From: Microbacterium faecale | Lineage (GTDB): Bacteria; Actinomycetota; Actinomycetes; Actinomycetales; Microbacteriaceae | NCBI RefSeq assembly: GCF_014640975.1 | Contig: NZ_BMHO01000001.1 | Coordinates: 62,001-126,000, forward strand | Length of the DNA: 64,000 bases | Direction: 5' to 3' | Part shown: piece by piece, positions 9,542-17,249 of the stretch | Layout of the letters: each line of letters opens with the position of its first letter | How positions within the stretch are numbered: the stretch's first letter is position 1 | Notes under the pieces: model-generated | Database searches by the model: none | What the model was told of the DNA's origin: nothing | Seen by the model: only the letters and a program-made list of their open reading frames with translations | Program-made: the position numbers and the translations under genes

Positions 9542-9690
9542 AGGGTCTCTCCGGGAAAGTCGGACGCGATACAGAGGTGTATGCCCGCGTGCCAGTCTTC
9601 CACGCGGTCACTATGCATGCGCTTCGAACCGGCGAAGATCATCCCAGGGTATGAGAGGCGGTTCCTCCGGGAGGAGGAAGACGCCGCTCT

Positions 9691-9742
9691 ACCTTCCACG
9701 AATGCACCCAAAACGCGCGTTTTGGGTGCATTCGTGGAAGGT
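9691..9742. terminator. Perfect 52-bp palindrome after the universal stress protein gene
   Basis: Bases 9691-9716 and 9717-9742 are exact reverse complements with no spacer; the centre is AAAACGC|GCGTTTT. It starts 8 bases beyond the stop of the stress-protein gene (minus strand) and lies 149 bases upstream of the exporter gene. The RNA would fold into a stem of about 24 pairs with a tetraloop. No U-run follows, so a terminator or processing role is inferred from position. Confidence 0.7.
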
Positions 9743-9749
9743 GATGCGG

Positions 9750-10283
9750 TTACTCGTCTCCGAAGACCGGCTTGTCGTCGTCAACGTCCTCGCTGAGTGG
9801 CACGACCAGCAGCGGACGGTGTTGACGGTGCGACAGTCGCGCCGCGACGGATCCGGTGAAGAACTCGCGCAGAGACTCGCCGAAGCCGCGGTTCCGGGTG
9901 CCGATCACGATCAGGGGCGCGTCGATCTTGTTGGCGAAGTGCTTGATGGCGAGAGCCGGGTCGCCGACGAGCTGCGTTGTCGACCACTCCACATCCGAGC
10001 CGCGGAGCGTCTCGGCCACATGCTGACGCACCTCCGCGAGCTCCGCCACACCGGCATCGACGTTGATGTCGATCGGTGCGGTGTGCGGCGCGCCGTCCGG
10101 ATCCTCGTAGGTCACGAAACGCGTGACGTCGACGTGGACGACCACGAGTGGCGCGCCGTGAAGCTCGGCATAACGCGCCGCCTCAGTCACGACGCGCGCC
10201 GACTGCTCCGGCGTGATGGCCGCGATCACCGCGCCGTGCGGGGCGTTCGTGGCTGATTCTGCAGCATTCTGGGGGTCGGACAT
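9750..10283 (-). CDS. Universal stress protein (UspA family)
   Basis: A small cytoplasmic protein of 177 residues, likely to bind ATP. The single Usp domain begins AVIAAITPEQSARVVTEAARYA and ends with the nucleotide-loop motif IGTRNRGFGESLREFFTGSVAARLS (G-x2-G-x9-G-S/T type), followed by LLVVPL. The start chosen is the ATG at 10283 (MSDPQNAAES), because the open frame upstream has no Usp character. The gene is monocistronic, with a 52-bp palindrome directly after it. Usp proteins respond to starvation and redox stress; no specific role can be given here. Confidence 0.85.
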   Translation of the reverse strand: MSDPQNAAESATNAPHGAVIAAITPEQSARVVTEAARYAELHGAPLVVVHVDVTRFVTYEDPDGAPHTAPIDINVDAGVAELAEVRQHVAETLRGSDVEWSTTQLVGDPALAIKHFANKIDAPLIVIGTRNRGFGESLREFFTGSVAARLSHRQHRPLLVVPLSEDVDDDKPVFGDE

Positions 10284-10443
10284 CTGATGCGCACCTCCTG
10301 CCGGCGGAGCCCGTCGATCAGGCCCCGTGGTATCCTGAATCCTACTCTTTCCCGGGGCATTTCCGGGTGCCATGGAAGCATGTATCTGAATAGGGTTCGA
10401 GGAATCACCCAGCAGATCGACGTTAAAAGGGGGTCGACGCGCT

Positions 10444-10629
10444 ATGGGGCGTGGCCGTCAGAAGGCGAAGCACACAAAGCTCGCTCGCGAGTTGAAGTCG
10501 TTCAGTCCCACAGTGGACTACGCGGCGCTTGAGCGTGAGCTCACGAGTCCGAGCGACAACGAGTACGTCGACCGGTGGGCCGACATGTATCAGGACGAGG
10601 ACGAAGACGACGAACCCGCGAGGGTCTGA
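10444..10629 (+). CDS. DUF3073 family small protein
   Basis: A 61-residue protein with a basic first half (MGRGRQKAKHTKLARELK) and an acidic tail (MYQDEDEDDEPARV). This size and charge layout match the actinobacterial DUF3073 family, whose function is not known. AAAAGGGGG upstream of the ATG serves as ribosome-binding site. It is convergent with the MFS gene and shares a bidirectional hairpin terminator with it. Confidence 0.85.
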   Translation: MGRGRQKAKHTKLARELKSFSPTVDYAALERELTSPSDNEYVDRWADMYQDEDEDDEPARV

Positions 10630-10640
10630 GCCGTTTTCGT

Positions 10641-10677
10641 CGTTGAGCGCCGTGGGATCGTCCCACGGCGCTCAACG
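10641..10677. terminator. Bidirectional hairpin terminator between DUF3073 and MFS genes
   Basis: A perfect 17-bp stem: CGTTGAGCGCCGTGGGA at 10641-10657 and its reverse complement at 10661-10677, with the 3-base loop TCG. The right arm contains the stop codon of the minus-strand MFS gene (10672-10674). A TTTTCGT stretch precedes the left arm. Confidence 0.85.
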
Positions 10678-11931
10678 TTGCGTCGGCCCGACGCGTCGTG
10701 AGAGCAGGATGAATACGACGAGTCCCACGACGAGCAACCCGAGCATCGGCAGGTACGCGACGCGGAACAGCTCCATCGAGTAGTCATCGGGCGTCTCGGC
10801 ACCCTGCGCCGTGAGCATCGCCCCGGTGAGCCAGATCGTGATGAGCGCGCCCGAGAACCCGCCCGTATTGACGACGCCGTTCGCGCGCGCCGCCAGCGAC
10901 CCCGCGACGTAGTCGCGCGAGATTTCGAACGCGGTGAGCGAGGCCGGACCGCCGATGCTCAGACCGAACGCGAGCAGGACGAGCGGGAACATCGGGGTCG
11001 GCGTCGGCCAGGTCAGCACGAGGGTCCACGTGACGAGCTGCAGGAGCACGAAGCCCACGATGATCCCCGTCCGCACGCGCGGGCGCCCGACGATGGCGCG
11101 GCCGATCACCAGTCCGGCGACCATGCCGATGAGCGGGATCGAGAGCAGATAGACGCCGATCTGCCCCGCGTCGAAACCGGCGCCGTGCTCGAGGAACAGC
11201 GGGCCCCACGTGACGACGAACGCCGTGAACGGCGCGGCCGTGATGAGGTGCGCGGAGAACGCGAGCCACGACCCGCGTTCGCGCATCGCGGCCACGGTTC
11301 CTCGCATCACGGATCCGAAGCTCTCGCCGCTCGCCGTACGCGACGGATCCCGCCCCATCATCGCGAGCACCGCCCCGGCGGCGAGCGCGACGACGCCCGT
11401 GAATGCGGCCATCACCGCATATCCGGTCGGCCAGCTCGTGACGTCGATGAGCATGACGAGCGGCGTCGCCGTGATCACCATGCCGAAGTTTCCGACGATG
11501 CCGATCGACTGCATCCCGAGCGGCGTCCACCGCGTCGGCAGCGCGACCGCCGTGAGTCGCACGGCCGAGGGGAACACCATCGCGTCGCCCAAGCCGGCGA
11601 GGGCGCGCGCAACGAGAAGGGCACTGAAGCCCTCGCCGTAGCCGATGAGCACCTGGCTCACCGCGACGATCACGAGGCCGCCGAGCAGTACGGTCCGGCC
11701 GCCGAGGCGGTCGACGAGCATCCCGATGGGGATCTGCGCGGCGGCGTAGACGAGCAGCTGGAGAATTCCGAACGCCGCGAGGTCGTCGCTCGTCAGGGAG
11801 AAGCGGTCGCTCGCGATGGCGCTCGTGGCCGAGAGCGAGGTGCGCGACATGATCGCGGAGAGATACGCGATACAGGCGAATACCCACACCGCCACCCGCA
11901 ACCAACGCGGGGAACGGGAGAGGAGCGCCAT
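10672..11931 (-). CDS. Major facilitator superfamily transporter
   Basis: A secondary transporter of 419 residues with about 12 predicted membrane helices. The loop between helices 2 and 3, MLVDRLGGRTVLLGG, matches the MFS signature GxLxDRxGxR, and the N-terminal half has the typical ARALAGLGDAMVFPSAVRL helix 4. It resembles the NarK/CynX-like or sugar-phosphate-type facilitators, but the substrate cannot be assigned. I chose the internal ATG at 11931 (MALLSRSPRW); a second ATG lies 12 bases upstream. No partner enzyme is adjacent. Confidence 0.85.
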   Translation of the reverse strand: MALLSRSPRWLRVAVWVFACIAYLSAIMSRTSLSATSAIASDRFSLTSDDLAAFGILQLLVYAAAQIPIGMLVDRLGGRTVLLGGLVIVAVSQVLIGYGEGFSALLVARALAGLGDAMVFPSAVRLTAVALPTRWTPLGMQSIGIVGNFGMVITATPLVMLIDVTSWPTGYAVMAAFTGVVALAAGAVLAMMGRDPSRTASGESFGSVMRGTVAAMRERGSWLAFSAHLITAAPFTAFVVTWGPLFLEHGAGFDAGQIGVYLLSIPLIGMVAGLVIGRAIVGRPRVRTGIIVGFVLLQLVTWTLVLTWPTPTPMFPLVLLAFGLSIGGPASLTAFEISRDYVAGSLAARANGVVNTGGFSGALITIWLTGAMLTAQGAETPDDYSMELFRVAYLPMLGLLVVGLVVFILLSRRVGPTQR

Positions 11932-12003
11932 GTCGCGCCCCATTCTCCCACGCGCACCTCAAAAGATCCGGCGATCACGCGGCGGGCTCCTGCCCCGGCG
12001 AGC

Positions 12004-12064
12004 GATGGGTCGCCAGAGAATGCGGCCGCGCGCGGCGCGGCGCCGCATTCTCTGGCGACCCATC
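12004..12064. terminator. Perfect 23-bp inverted repeat between PadR and MFS genes
   Basis: Arms 12004-12026 and 12042-12064 are exact reverse complements (core GGGTCGCCAGAGAATGCGGC) with a 15-base GC-only loop. It begins 9 bases after the PadR stop, so it is probably the terminator of the DUF4097-padR operon. No U-tract is present. Confidence 0.75.
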
Positions 12065-12072
12065 CGCGTGGG

Positions 12073-12672
12073 TCAGCCGCGCAGGGCCTCCCGGACACGT
12101 GCCGTCGCGGCGTCGAGGTCGGCCTGCAGCGCATCGATAACCGCGGGGTCCAGGGTCCCGCCCCGGGCGACGTGCGTGCGCAGGTCGGCGCGCACGGATC
12201 CCCGGAACGACGCCAGCACGGCCTCGGCACGCGCCTGCTCGGCACGCGCGGCCTGGCGCGGGTCCTCGTGCGGCGGCTCGTCCGCGGTCCCGCCCGATGC
12301 CGCCGCAGCGAGGTCGGCGCGGAGGCTCTTCATCGCCTCGCGCACGTTCTGACGCACGCCGTCGGCGATGAGCCGCACCGAGTCTGAGAGGCCGTCCTGG
12401 ATCCCGTCGATGTCATCCGCGCGGGCACGTACTTCGGCGCGGCCGGCCTCGGTGATCGCGTAGATCGTGGTGCGCCCGTCGCGCGTCTTCGTGACGAGCC
12501 CCTCCTCCTCGAGCTTCGCGAGACGCGGATAGATCGTGCCGGCACTCGGCGTGTACGTCCCGCCCGTGCGCTCGGAGAGCGCCTGGATGATGCCGTATCC
12601 GTGCAGCGGCTTCTCGTCGAGAAGACTGAGCAGGTAGAGGCGCAGGTCGCCGTGGCTGAAGACGGGAGGCAT
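12073..12672 (-). CDS. PadR-family transcriptional regulator
   Basis: A 199-residue DNA-binding protein. The winged helix is at residues 5-80: LRLYLLSLLDEKPLHGYGIIQAL, then TYTPSAGTIYPRLAKLEEEGLV and the wing KTRDGRTTIYAITEAG. These are the hallmarks of PadR subfamily 1. The C-terminal half is helical and probably dimerises. The ATG overlaps the stop of the DUF4097 gene by one base (TGATG), so translation is coupled and the regulator probably controls its own operon. Likely ligands are phenolics or membrane-active drugs by family analogy only. Confidence 0.9.
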   Translation of the reverse strand: MPPVFSHGDLRLYLLSLLDEKPLHGYGIIQALSERTGGTYTPSAGTIYPRLAKLEEEGLVTKTRDGRTTIYAITEAGRAEVRARADDIDGIQDGLSDSVRLIADGVRQNVREAMKSLRADLAAAASGGTADEPPHEDPRQAARAEQARAEAVLASFRGSVRADLRTHVARGGTLDPAVIDALQADLDAATARVREALRG

Positions 12673-13526
12673 CAGCGCTCGCCGCCGGTCGGCCACTCGA
12701 CCTCGGTGTCGGTCTCGCTGACCGGCACGCCCCCGCCACGGCGCAGCACCGTGATGTCCCCGCCGACGGAGTTCGCACGGACATCGGCGAACATTCCCGA
12801 GAGCGCCCCCGCGTGCCCCTCGTAGTGCTTCGACCGCGACACGCCGTCGAGCTGTACGCGCCCACTGAGGGTGTGGATGTTGTACTTCGCGGCGTAGTCG
12901 TCGTCGAGGCGCAACGTCGTGGATCCCGACACCGAATTGATGCTGGCCTCCTGCAACGGGCCGTCCGCGTCGATGAAGATCGATCCCGAAACGGTGTTGA
13001 CGTCGGCTTCTCGCACCTCACCCGAGACCGCGATGTCGCCTGAGACCATGTCGCTGGCGAAGTCTCCGACGAGGCCGCGCACCTGGATATCGCCGGACAC
13101 CGCGTGGGTGTTGAGGTCTCCATTGAGCCCGTCGACGAGGACGTCTCCGGAGACGGTGTTGAGCGTCGCGTCCCCGGCAACACCGGCGACGAGCACACTC
13201 GCGCTCACCACGCCGAGCGAAAGCTCGAGGTGCCGCGGCACAGCCACGCTGATCTCCGCGCGCGGGCCCGAGGATCCGAAGTGCCCGAAGGCCTTGATGA
13301 AGTTGTCCCAGCGCACCTGCGGGTGGTCGACCTCCAACTCAGATCCGGTCACCTCGACGCGCAGTTCCTTCACGGCGATGCTGTGGATCTCGACGCGCAC
13401 GTGATCCTCGTCATGGCCGACGACATCAATCTGGCCGCCGACGAGCGATGCCTTCAGACGGGTGACGTCCGCGATGTCGATCACGCGCGTCTCTCCCGGC
13501 TGGATCACCCATTTCTCATGTGTCAT
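12672..13526 (-). CDS. DUF4097 family beta-strand repeat protein
   Basis: A 284-residue protein built from repeated short beta strands of the form TVSGDVLVDGL, AVSGDIQVRGL, MVSGDIAVSG and TVSGSIFIDA from about residue 110 on, which is the DUF4097/LiaX-like adhesin-type beta helix. It has no signal peptide or membrane helix. The start is the ATG at 13526 with GGAAGGG upstream. It is the first gene of a pair with padR. In Firmicutes, DUF4097 proteins are tied to cell-envelope stress; a similar sensing role is possible here but unproven. Confidence 0.82.
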   Translation of the reverse strand: MTHEKWVIQPGETRVIDIADVTRLKASLVGGQIDVVGHDEDHVRVEIHSIAVKELRVEVTGSELEVDHPQVRWDNFIKAFGHFGSSGPRAEISVAVPRHLELSLGVVSASVLVAGVAGDATLNTVSGDVLVDGLNGDLNTHAVSGDIQVRGLVGDFASDMVSGDIAVSGEVREADVNTVSGSIFIDADGPLQEASINSVSGSTTLRLDDDYAAKYNIHTLSGRVQLDGVSRSKHYEGHAGALSGMFADVRANSVGGDITVLRRGGGVPVSETDTEVEWPTGGER

Positions 13527-13540
13527 GCTCGACCCTTCCC

Positions 13541-13556
13541 TCGAGATATATCTTGA
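13541..13556. promoter_or_regulatory. AT-rich palindrome upstream of DUF4097-padR, candidate PadR operator
   Basis: TCGAGATATATCTTGA is palindromic at 14 of 16 positions and stands out in GC-rich DNA. It lies 15 bases upstream of the DUF4097 start. A second small palindrome, CGATGTATCG, is at 13565-13574. PadR proteins usually bind AT-rich dyads beside their own promoter, so this is the best operator candidate; the assignment is inferred from position. Confidence 0.5.
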
Positions 13557-13622
13557 GTTAAACACGATGTATCGCGTTTGGCTACTCCGAATCGGGATAC
13601 TCTCAGATTTCCCTCCTTGACC

Positions 13623-13637
13623 TTGACGTTGCGTCAA
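13623..13637 (+). promoter_or_regulatory. MerR-type operator: perfect dyad TTGAC-GTTGC-GTCAA
   Basis: A perfect five-base inverted repeat, TTGAC/GTCAA, with a 5-base spacer ends 17 bases before the MerR ATG. Overlapping TTGACC (13617) and TTGACG (13623) hexamers can serve as -35. MerR activators bind a dyad inside a long -35/-10 spacer, so this is a likely autoregulated promoter. The -10 is weak and would put transcription very near the start codon. Confidence 0.55.
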
Positions 13638-13654
13638 CTTCTACCGTGGAAGCC

Positions 13655-14416
13655 ATGAACGAAATGTCGATCCAACAGGTCGCGCGGCTGACGGGCACGA
13701 CCAGCCGCACCCTGCGGCACTACGACCAGATCGGGTTGTTGCGCCCGTCGCGCGTCGCCGCGAACGGTTACCGCCAATACGGATCCGACGAGCTCGTGCG
13801 TCTGCAGCGGATTCTGCTGCTGCGCGAGCTGGGTCTCGGCCTGCCTGAGATCGGGCGGGCACTCGACGCGCAGGGCAACGAAACCGTCGCGCTGCGCACC
13901 CACCTGACGTGGCTGGACACGGAACGCGACCGGATCACGCGGCAGATCGCCGCGGTCACCGAGACGGTCGCACGATTAGAGAAAGGAGACGACCCCATGA
14001 CAACCAACATGTTCGACGGGTTCGACCACACGAAGTATAAAGACGAGGTCATCGAGCGCTGGGGCGCCGACGCGTACGCGCGGTCGGACCGCTGGTGGCG
14101 CGGGCTGAGCGAGGAGGACCGGGCCGATTTCCAGCGCGAGGTGCGCGAGCTCAACGACGCGTGGCAGCGCGCGGCGAACGCCGGCGCGGATTCGCATTCC
14201 GAGGAAGTACAGCAACTCGCCGAGCGGCACGTCGCCTGGCTGCGCGGCATGCCGGGGAGCCCCGCGGAGGATCCCTCCCAGGTCGTCGGCTACGTGCGCG
14301 GACTCGGCGACATGTACATCGCGGATCCGCGGTTCGGCAAGAACTACGGCGGGCCCCAGGGCGCCGCTTTCGTGCGCGACGCGCTCCACGCCTGGGCCGA
14401 CCACGCGGACGACTGA
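13655..14416 (+). CDS. MerR-family regulator with TipAS antibiotic-recognition domain
   Basis: A 253-residue one-component regulator. The N-terminal MerR winged helix has SIQQVARLTGTTSRTLRHYDQIGLLRPSR, followed by the dimerisation helix to about residue 115. The C-terminal domain (MFDGFDHTKYKDEVIERWG, and later GLGDMYIADPRFGKNY) is a TipAS domain, which in Streptomyces TipAL binds thiopeptides and other cyclic peptides. Starts are ambiguous: GTG at 13646, ATG at 13655 or ATG at 13664; I took 13655. The transcript may be nearly leaderless. The DUF308 membrane protein follows 18 bases downstream and could be its target. Confidence 0.9.
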   Translation: MNEMSIQQVARLTGTTSRTLRHYDQIGLLRPSRVAANGYRQYGSDELVRLQRILLLRELGLGLPEIGRALDAQGNETVALRTHLTWLDTERDRITRQIAAVTETVARLEKGDDPMTTNMFDGFDHTKYKDEVIERWGADAYARSDRWWRGLSEEDRADFQREVRELNDAWQRAANAGADSHSEEVQQLAERHVAWLRGMPGSPAEDPSQVVGYVRGLGDMYIADPRFGKNYGGPQGAAFVRDALHAWADHADD

Positions 14417-14434
14417 CGGAGTACGCTCGGTGCC

Positions 14435-15013
14435 ATGACCACCGAGATCCGCTCCGAATTCGGTCAGCGGCAGAGCCTGCGGACCATCACCATGACGACC
14501 AGCATCGTCTCGCTCATCTTCGGTGCGCTGATGCTGATCTGGCCCGTGAAGTCGGCGATGATCGTCGCGATCCTTGTGGCGGTCTACGCCATCATCGGCG
14601 GACTGCTGCATCTCGCGCACGGCGTGCTCTCGCAGGGGACTGGCCGCTGGACACGGGTAGGTTTCGTCGCGCTCGGGCTCGTCTTCATCGCCGCCGGTGT
14701 GCTGGCGTTCGGCAGCCTCGGCACAACGACGCTGCTGCTCGCAGTCATCGTGACGACGTTCATCGGAGCGGCCTGGATCATCGACGGCATCGTCGCCCTG
14801 TTCTCACTCCGGCTGAAGGATCCAGTCCTCCCCCGCGGAGACAAGGCACACAAGGGGTGGACGATCTTCTATGCGGTCGTGGGCGTCGTCGCCGGCGTCG
14901 CGGTCGTCGCCTCGCCGCTCTTCGCCGCGCTGTGGCTGTGGCTTCTGTTCGGAGCGTCGCTCATCGTGCTCGGGATCGGCGGCATCATCCGTGCCGCCTC
15001 GATCGGCGATTGA
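14435..15013 (+). CDS. DUF308 (HdeD-like) membrane protein
   Basis: A 192-residue integral membrane protein with six hydrophobic helices arranged in three pairs (IVSLIFGALMLIWP, IVAILVAVYAIIGGLLHLA, VGFVALGLVFIAAGVLAFG, and so on), the pattern of the DUF308/HdeD family. HdeD helps acid resistance in E. coli; the actinobacterial role is unknown. It lies 18 bases after merR and is probably cotranscribed. Its final codons (AASIGD) and the following bases are duplicated 19.9 kb away after the alpha/beta hydrolase, so this gene end is the left boundary of the first accessory island. Confidence 0.85.
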   Translation: MTTEIRSEFGQRQSLRTITMTTSIVSLIFGALMLIWPVKSAMIVAILVAVYAIIGGLLHLAHGVLSQGTGRWTRVGFVALGLVFIAAGVLAFGSLGTTTLLLAVIVTTFIGAAWIIDGIVALFSLRLKDPVLPRGDKAHKGWTIFYAVVGVVAGVAVVASPLFAALWLWLLFGASLIVLGIGGIIRAASIGD

Positions 15014-15028
15014 CGCTGACGGTTCAGG
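14993..15028 (+). repeat. Left 36-bp direct repeat of the 20-kb island (att-like)
   Basis: The repeat covers the last codons of the DUF308 gene and the left arm of its terminator (GCCGCCTCGATCGGCGA, then TTGACGCTGACGGTTCAGG). It matches 34890-34925 at 34 of 36 bases in the same orientation. The 13-base core CTGACGGYTCAGG also occurs inverted at 15050-15062. Confidence 0.85.
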
Positions 15029-15062
15029 GTCCGCAGGTATCGTGTGGGCCCTGAGCCGTCAG
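15016..15062. terminator. Hairpin terminator between DUF308 and first SDR gene
   Basis: CTGACGGTTCAGG at 15016-15028 pairs with CCTGAGCCGTCAG at 15050-15062 (12 Watson-Crick pairs plus one G-T pair). It lies between two convergent genes. The left arm is part of the 36-bp direct repeat; the inverted arm is identical to the core of the right copy. Confidence 0.75.
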
Positions 15063-15073
15063 TCGCGGTCGCT

Positions 15074-15919
15074 CTACGCCTCGGGGCGCGGACGAGGAAA
15101 GACGCTGATGCCGCCGCCATTCACGTGGATCTCCTGGCCCGTCACGTACCCGTTCTCGTCGGCGGCGAGGTAGGCCACCGCTGCCGCGATGTCTTCGGGG
15201 ACACCGACGCGACCGGACACGATACCGGCGTCGAAACGCGTGCGCGCCGCCGCTTCCTCTTCTGGTGTGGAGACGCCGAATCGGCCACGGCTCGTCCACA
15301 CCAGCCCGGGGCACACGGCGTTGGCCGTGATGCTCCACGCGCCGACATCCATCGCGAGCGCGCGGGTGAAACCGAGGACGCCCGCCTTCGAGGCGGAGTA
15401 CGCCGTCGCCAGCGGCATCGCCTCGACGCCGGCCATCGAAGCGACGTTCACGATCCGCCCATAGCGCTGCGTCCGCATCACGGGCACAGCGGCCAGACAC
15501 ATCAGGTAGGTACCGCGGAGGTTGATCGCGACGATCCGATCGAACGTCGACACCGGCACCTCCTCGATGTCAGCGCGGTCGTCGCCCTGCGGCGCGGCCG
15601 CGTTATTGACCAGGACGTCGAGACGCCCGAACCGCTCGACCGTCTCGGCCACCATGCGGTGCGCGTCCGCCTCATCGGAGATGTCCCCGAGGACAGAATC
15701 CGCCGTGCCTCCACTCGCTCGGACCTGTTCGACGAGCGAGTCGACGCCCGACCAGCCTGCCGCAGGGGCGTCGCCGCGCTGGGCGTCGTTCGCGAGCCCC
15801 TGCGGCGCGACGTCCGACGCCACGACGCGGTATCCCTGCGCGGCGAGGCGACGAACGATCGCCTGCCCCATCCCATCCGGCTTCCCGCACCCGGTCACCA
15901 ACGCGACGCGTTCGGTCAT
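15074..15919 (-). CDS. Short-chain dehydrogenase/reductase (SDR)
   Basis: An NAD(P)-dependent oxidoreductase of 281 residues. Cofactor motif TGCGKPDGMG follows the first strand, NNAA is at about residue 105, and the catalytic YSASK with upstream Ser (NVASMAGVEAMPLATAYSASK) is complete. The PG motif (VCPGLVWT) and the C-terminal YVTGQEIHVNGGG are typical of classical SDRs such as 3-hydroxyacyl-CoA or cyclic-alcohol dehydrogenases. It is last in a five-gene minus-strand operon with a second SDR, an NTF2-like protein, a CoA ligase and an amidohydrolase; the ATG overlaps the previous stop (ATGA). Probably oxidises a hydroxylated pathway intermediate. Confidence 0.88.
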   Translation of the reverse strand: MTERVALVTGCGKPDGMGQAIVRRLAAQGYRVVASDVAPQGLANDAQRGDAPAAGWSGVDSLVEQVRASGGTADSVLGDISDEADAHRMVAETVERFGRLDVLVNNAAAPQGDDRADIEEVPVSTFDRIVAINLRGTYLMCLAAVPVMRTQRYGRIVNVASMAGVEAMPLATAYSASKAGVLGFTRALAMDVGAWSITANAVCPGLVWTSRGRFGVSTPEEEAAARTRFDAGIVSGRVGVPEDIAAAVAYLAADENGYVTGQEIHVNGGGISVFPRPRPEA

Positions 15920-16755
15920 GATGTCTCCTCTTCTTGCCCCGTGTGTCCTGCCGGCGCCGGCGTCGGGCCGCCGCCATCGACGGCGACCACCTGCCCGCTG
16001 ACCCAGCGGGCCCTGTCCCCGGCGAGAAACGCAATCGTCTGGGCGATGTCCCAGACCGTCCCCTCCGTCCGCAGGGCGACCTGCTCTGCTCGCATTCGGC
16101 GCAGCGTGTCATCGAACGCTCGCGATGCGAACGTCGACCAGATCGTTCCCACCCGTACCGCATTGACACGCACACCGCGCGGCGCCAGCGTCGCCGCCGC
16201 TCCGATCGTCAGCTGCTCGAGCGCGGCCTTCGCCACGTTGTAGGGAGTGCCCGGGCCGCGTGATCCCGCCGCGCCCGACGAAGTCGTGACGATGCTGCCG
16301 CCGCGCGTGAGCCGCGGGCCGGCGTGACGAATCAGCTGCCAGGCGGTCGTGAGGTTGACCTCCAGCATCGAGTCCCAGCCGGCACGGTCGACGTCGAGGA
16401 TCCCTTCGAGGTCACCCCGGCCGATCGTCGTGATCACGCTGTCGAGGCCGCCGAAAGCCGCCTCGGCGTCGGTGACCAGCTGCGCACACGTCTCGTCATT
16501 CGCGATGTCGCCGATGACGACGTGCGCCTCGGCGCCCTCCGCGACGATCAGCTCTCGCGCGCGCTCGGCGGCCTCGAGATCGCGGTCGGCGATCACGATG
16601 CGCGCACCGTCGCGGGCCAGCGTGAAGGCGCTGGCGAATCCGATCGCGCCGTGGACTCCGCTCAGCCCGCCACCGGCGACGAGCACCCGGCGGCCCTCCG
16701 AGGGCCGCCCCGGGCGCGCGAGCGGGTCACTGAGTGTGTCGGCGTAAGAGCTCAT
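15916..16755 (-). CDS. Short-chain dehydrogenase/reductase (SDR)
   Basis: The second SDR of the operon, 279 residues. After about 20 extra N-terminal residues comes a cofactor loop (VLVAGGGLSGVHGAIG, a divergent TGxxxGxG), then the acidic VIADRD that favours NAD over NADP, and catalytic Ser plus YNVAK in STTSSGAAGSRGPGTPYNVAK-type context. The C-terminus VSGQVVAVDGGG is canonical. It shares only family-level similarity with its neighbour, so it likely acts on a different intermediate. Four-base ATGA overlaps join it to genes on both sides. Confidence 0.85.
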   Translation of the reverse strand: MSSYADTLSDPLARPGRPSEGRRVLVAGGGLSGVHGAIGFASAFTLARDGARIVIADRDLEAAERARELIVAEGAEAHVVIGDIANDETCAQLVTDAEAAFGGLDSVITTIGRGDLEGILDVDRAGWDSMLEVNLTTAWQLIRHAGPRLTRGGSIVTTSSGAAGSRGPGTPYNVAKAALEQLTIGAAATLAPRGVRVNAVRVGTIWSTFASRAFDDTLRRMRAEQVALRTEGTVWDIAQTIAFLAGDRARWVSGQVVAVDGGGPTPAPAGHTGQEEETS

Positions 16756-17249
16756 CGCGTCACCCCGGCGAACGGGTCACGAGGAGCGATCGGAAGCATC
16801 CGCTGCTCCGCGTAGCGCCATGCGCCCGCAGCGCCGCGACGGAACACGGCGTGTTCGTGGGCAAACGCGAAGATGGCCGGGACGTCGCGCTCGACCGCGC
16901 TGCCGTCGACATTCTGCGTCAGCTCGTACACGGACACGACGTACTGCGCCTCGATCCGGTCGGCGCCCGTCGCGCGGCCAAGAAAGTTGCCCACCACGTG
17001 GAGTGTGCGCCGCCCCTCGTAGGCGTGCAGCATCCGCTCGCCGGCCGCCCGCGCCGCGTCTCGCCCGAGCGGCGCCTCGGCACCGGGAGGGAAGAAGGCG
17101 AGGTCCTCGGTGTGCAAGGTGAATGCGGCGTCGGCGTCGCCGGCATCGAGCAATTCGCAGAACGCGACGGCGACATCCTGACAGGCCGCGATCGCCGCGC
17201 GGTCGTCGCTCTCAAAGCCGATCTCCGCGGGAACAATCCAGGCGGTCAT
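16752..17249 (-). CDS. NTF2-like (SnoaL-type) protein
   Basis: A 165-residue single-domain protein with the cone-shaped NTF2/SnoaL pattern: an N-terminal helix AIAACQDVAVAFCELLDAGDADAAFTLHTEDLAFFPPG, then strands such as RTLHVVGNFLGRATGADRIEAQYVVSVYEL and a C-terminal WRYAEQRMLPIAP. Members act as isomerases, dehydratases or hydrolases, or only bind ligand. The start is the ATG at 17249, overlapping the CoA ligase stop (ATGA). It lies between a CoA ligase and two SDRs, which suggests action on a pathway intermediate. Confidence 0.8.
   Translation of the reverse strand: MTAWIVPAEIGFESDDRAAIAACQDVAVAFCELLDAGDADAAFTLHTEDLAFFPPGAEAPLGRDAARAAGERMLHAYEGRRTLHVVGNFLGRATGADRIEAQYVVSVYELTQNVDGSAVERDVPAIFAFAHEHAVFRRGAAGAWRYAEQRMLPIAPRDPFAGVTR

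Noticed and set aside
5894..9796. 1300-codon plus-strand open frame opposite the exporter gene
   Set aside because: The translation is Arg/His/Asp-rich with no domain; the minus strand encodes a complete RND permease.
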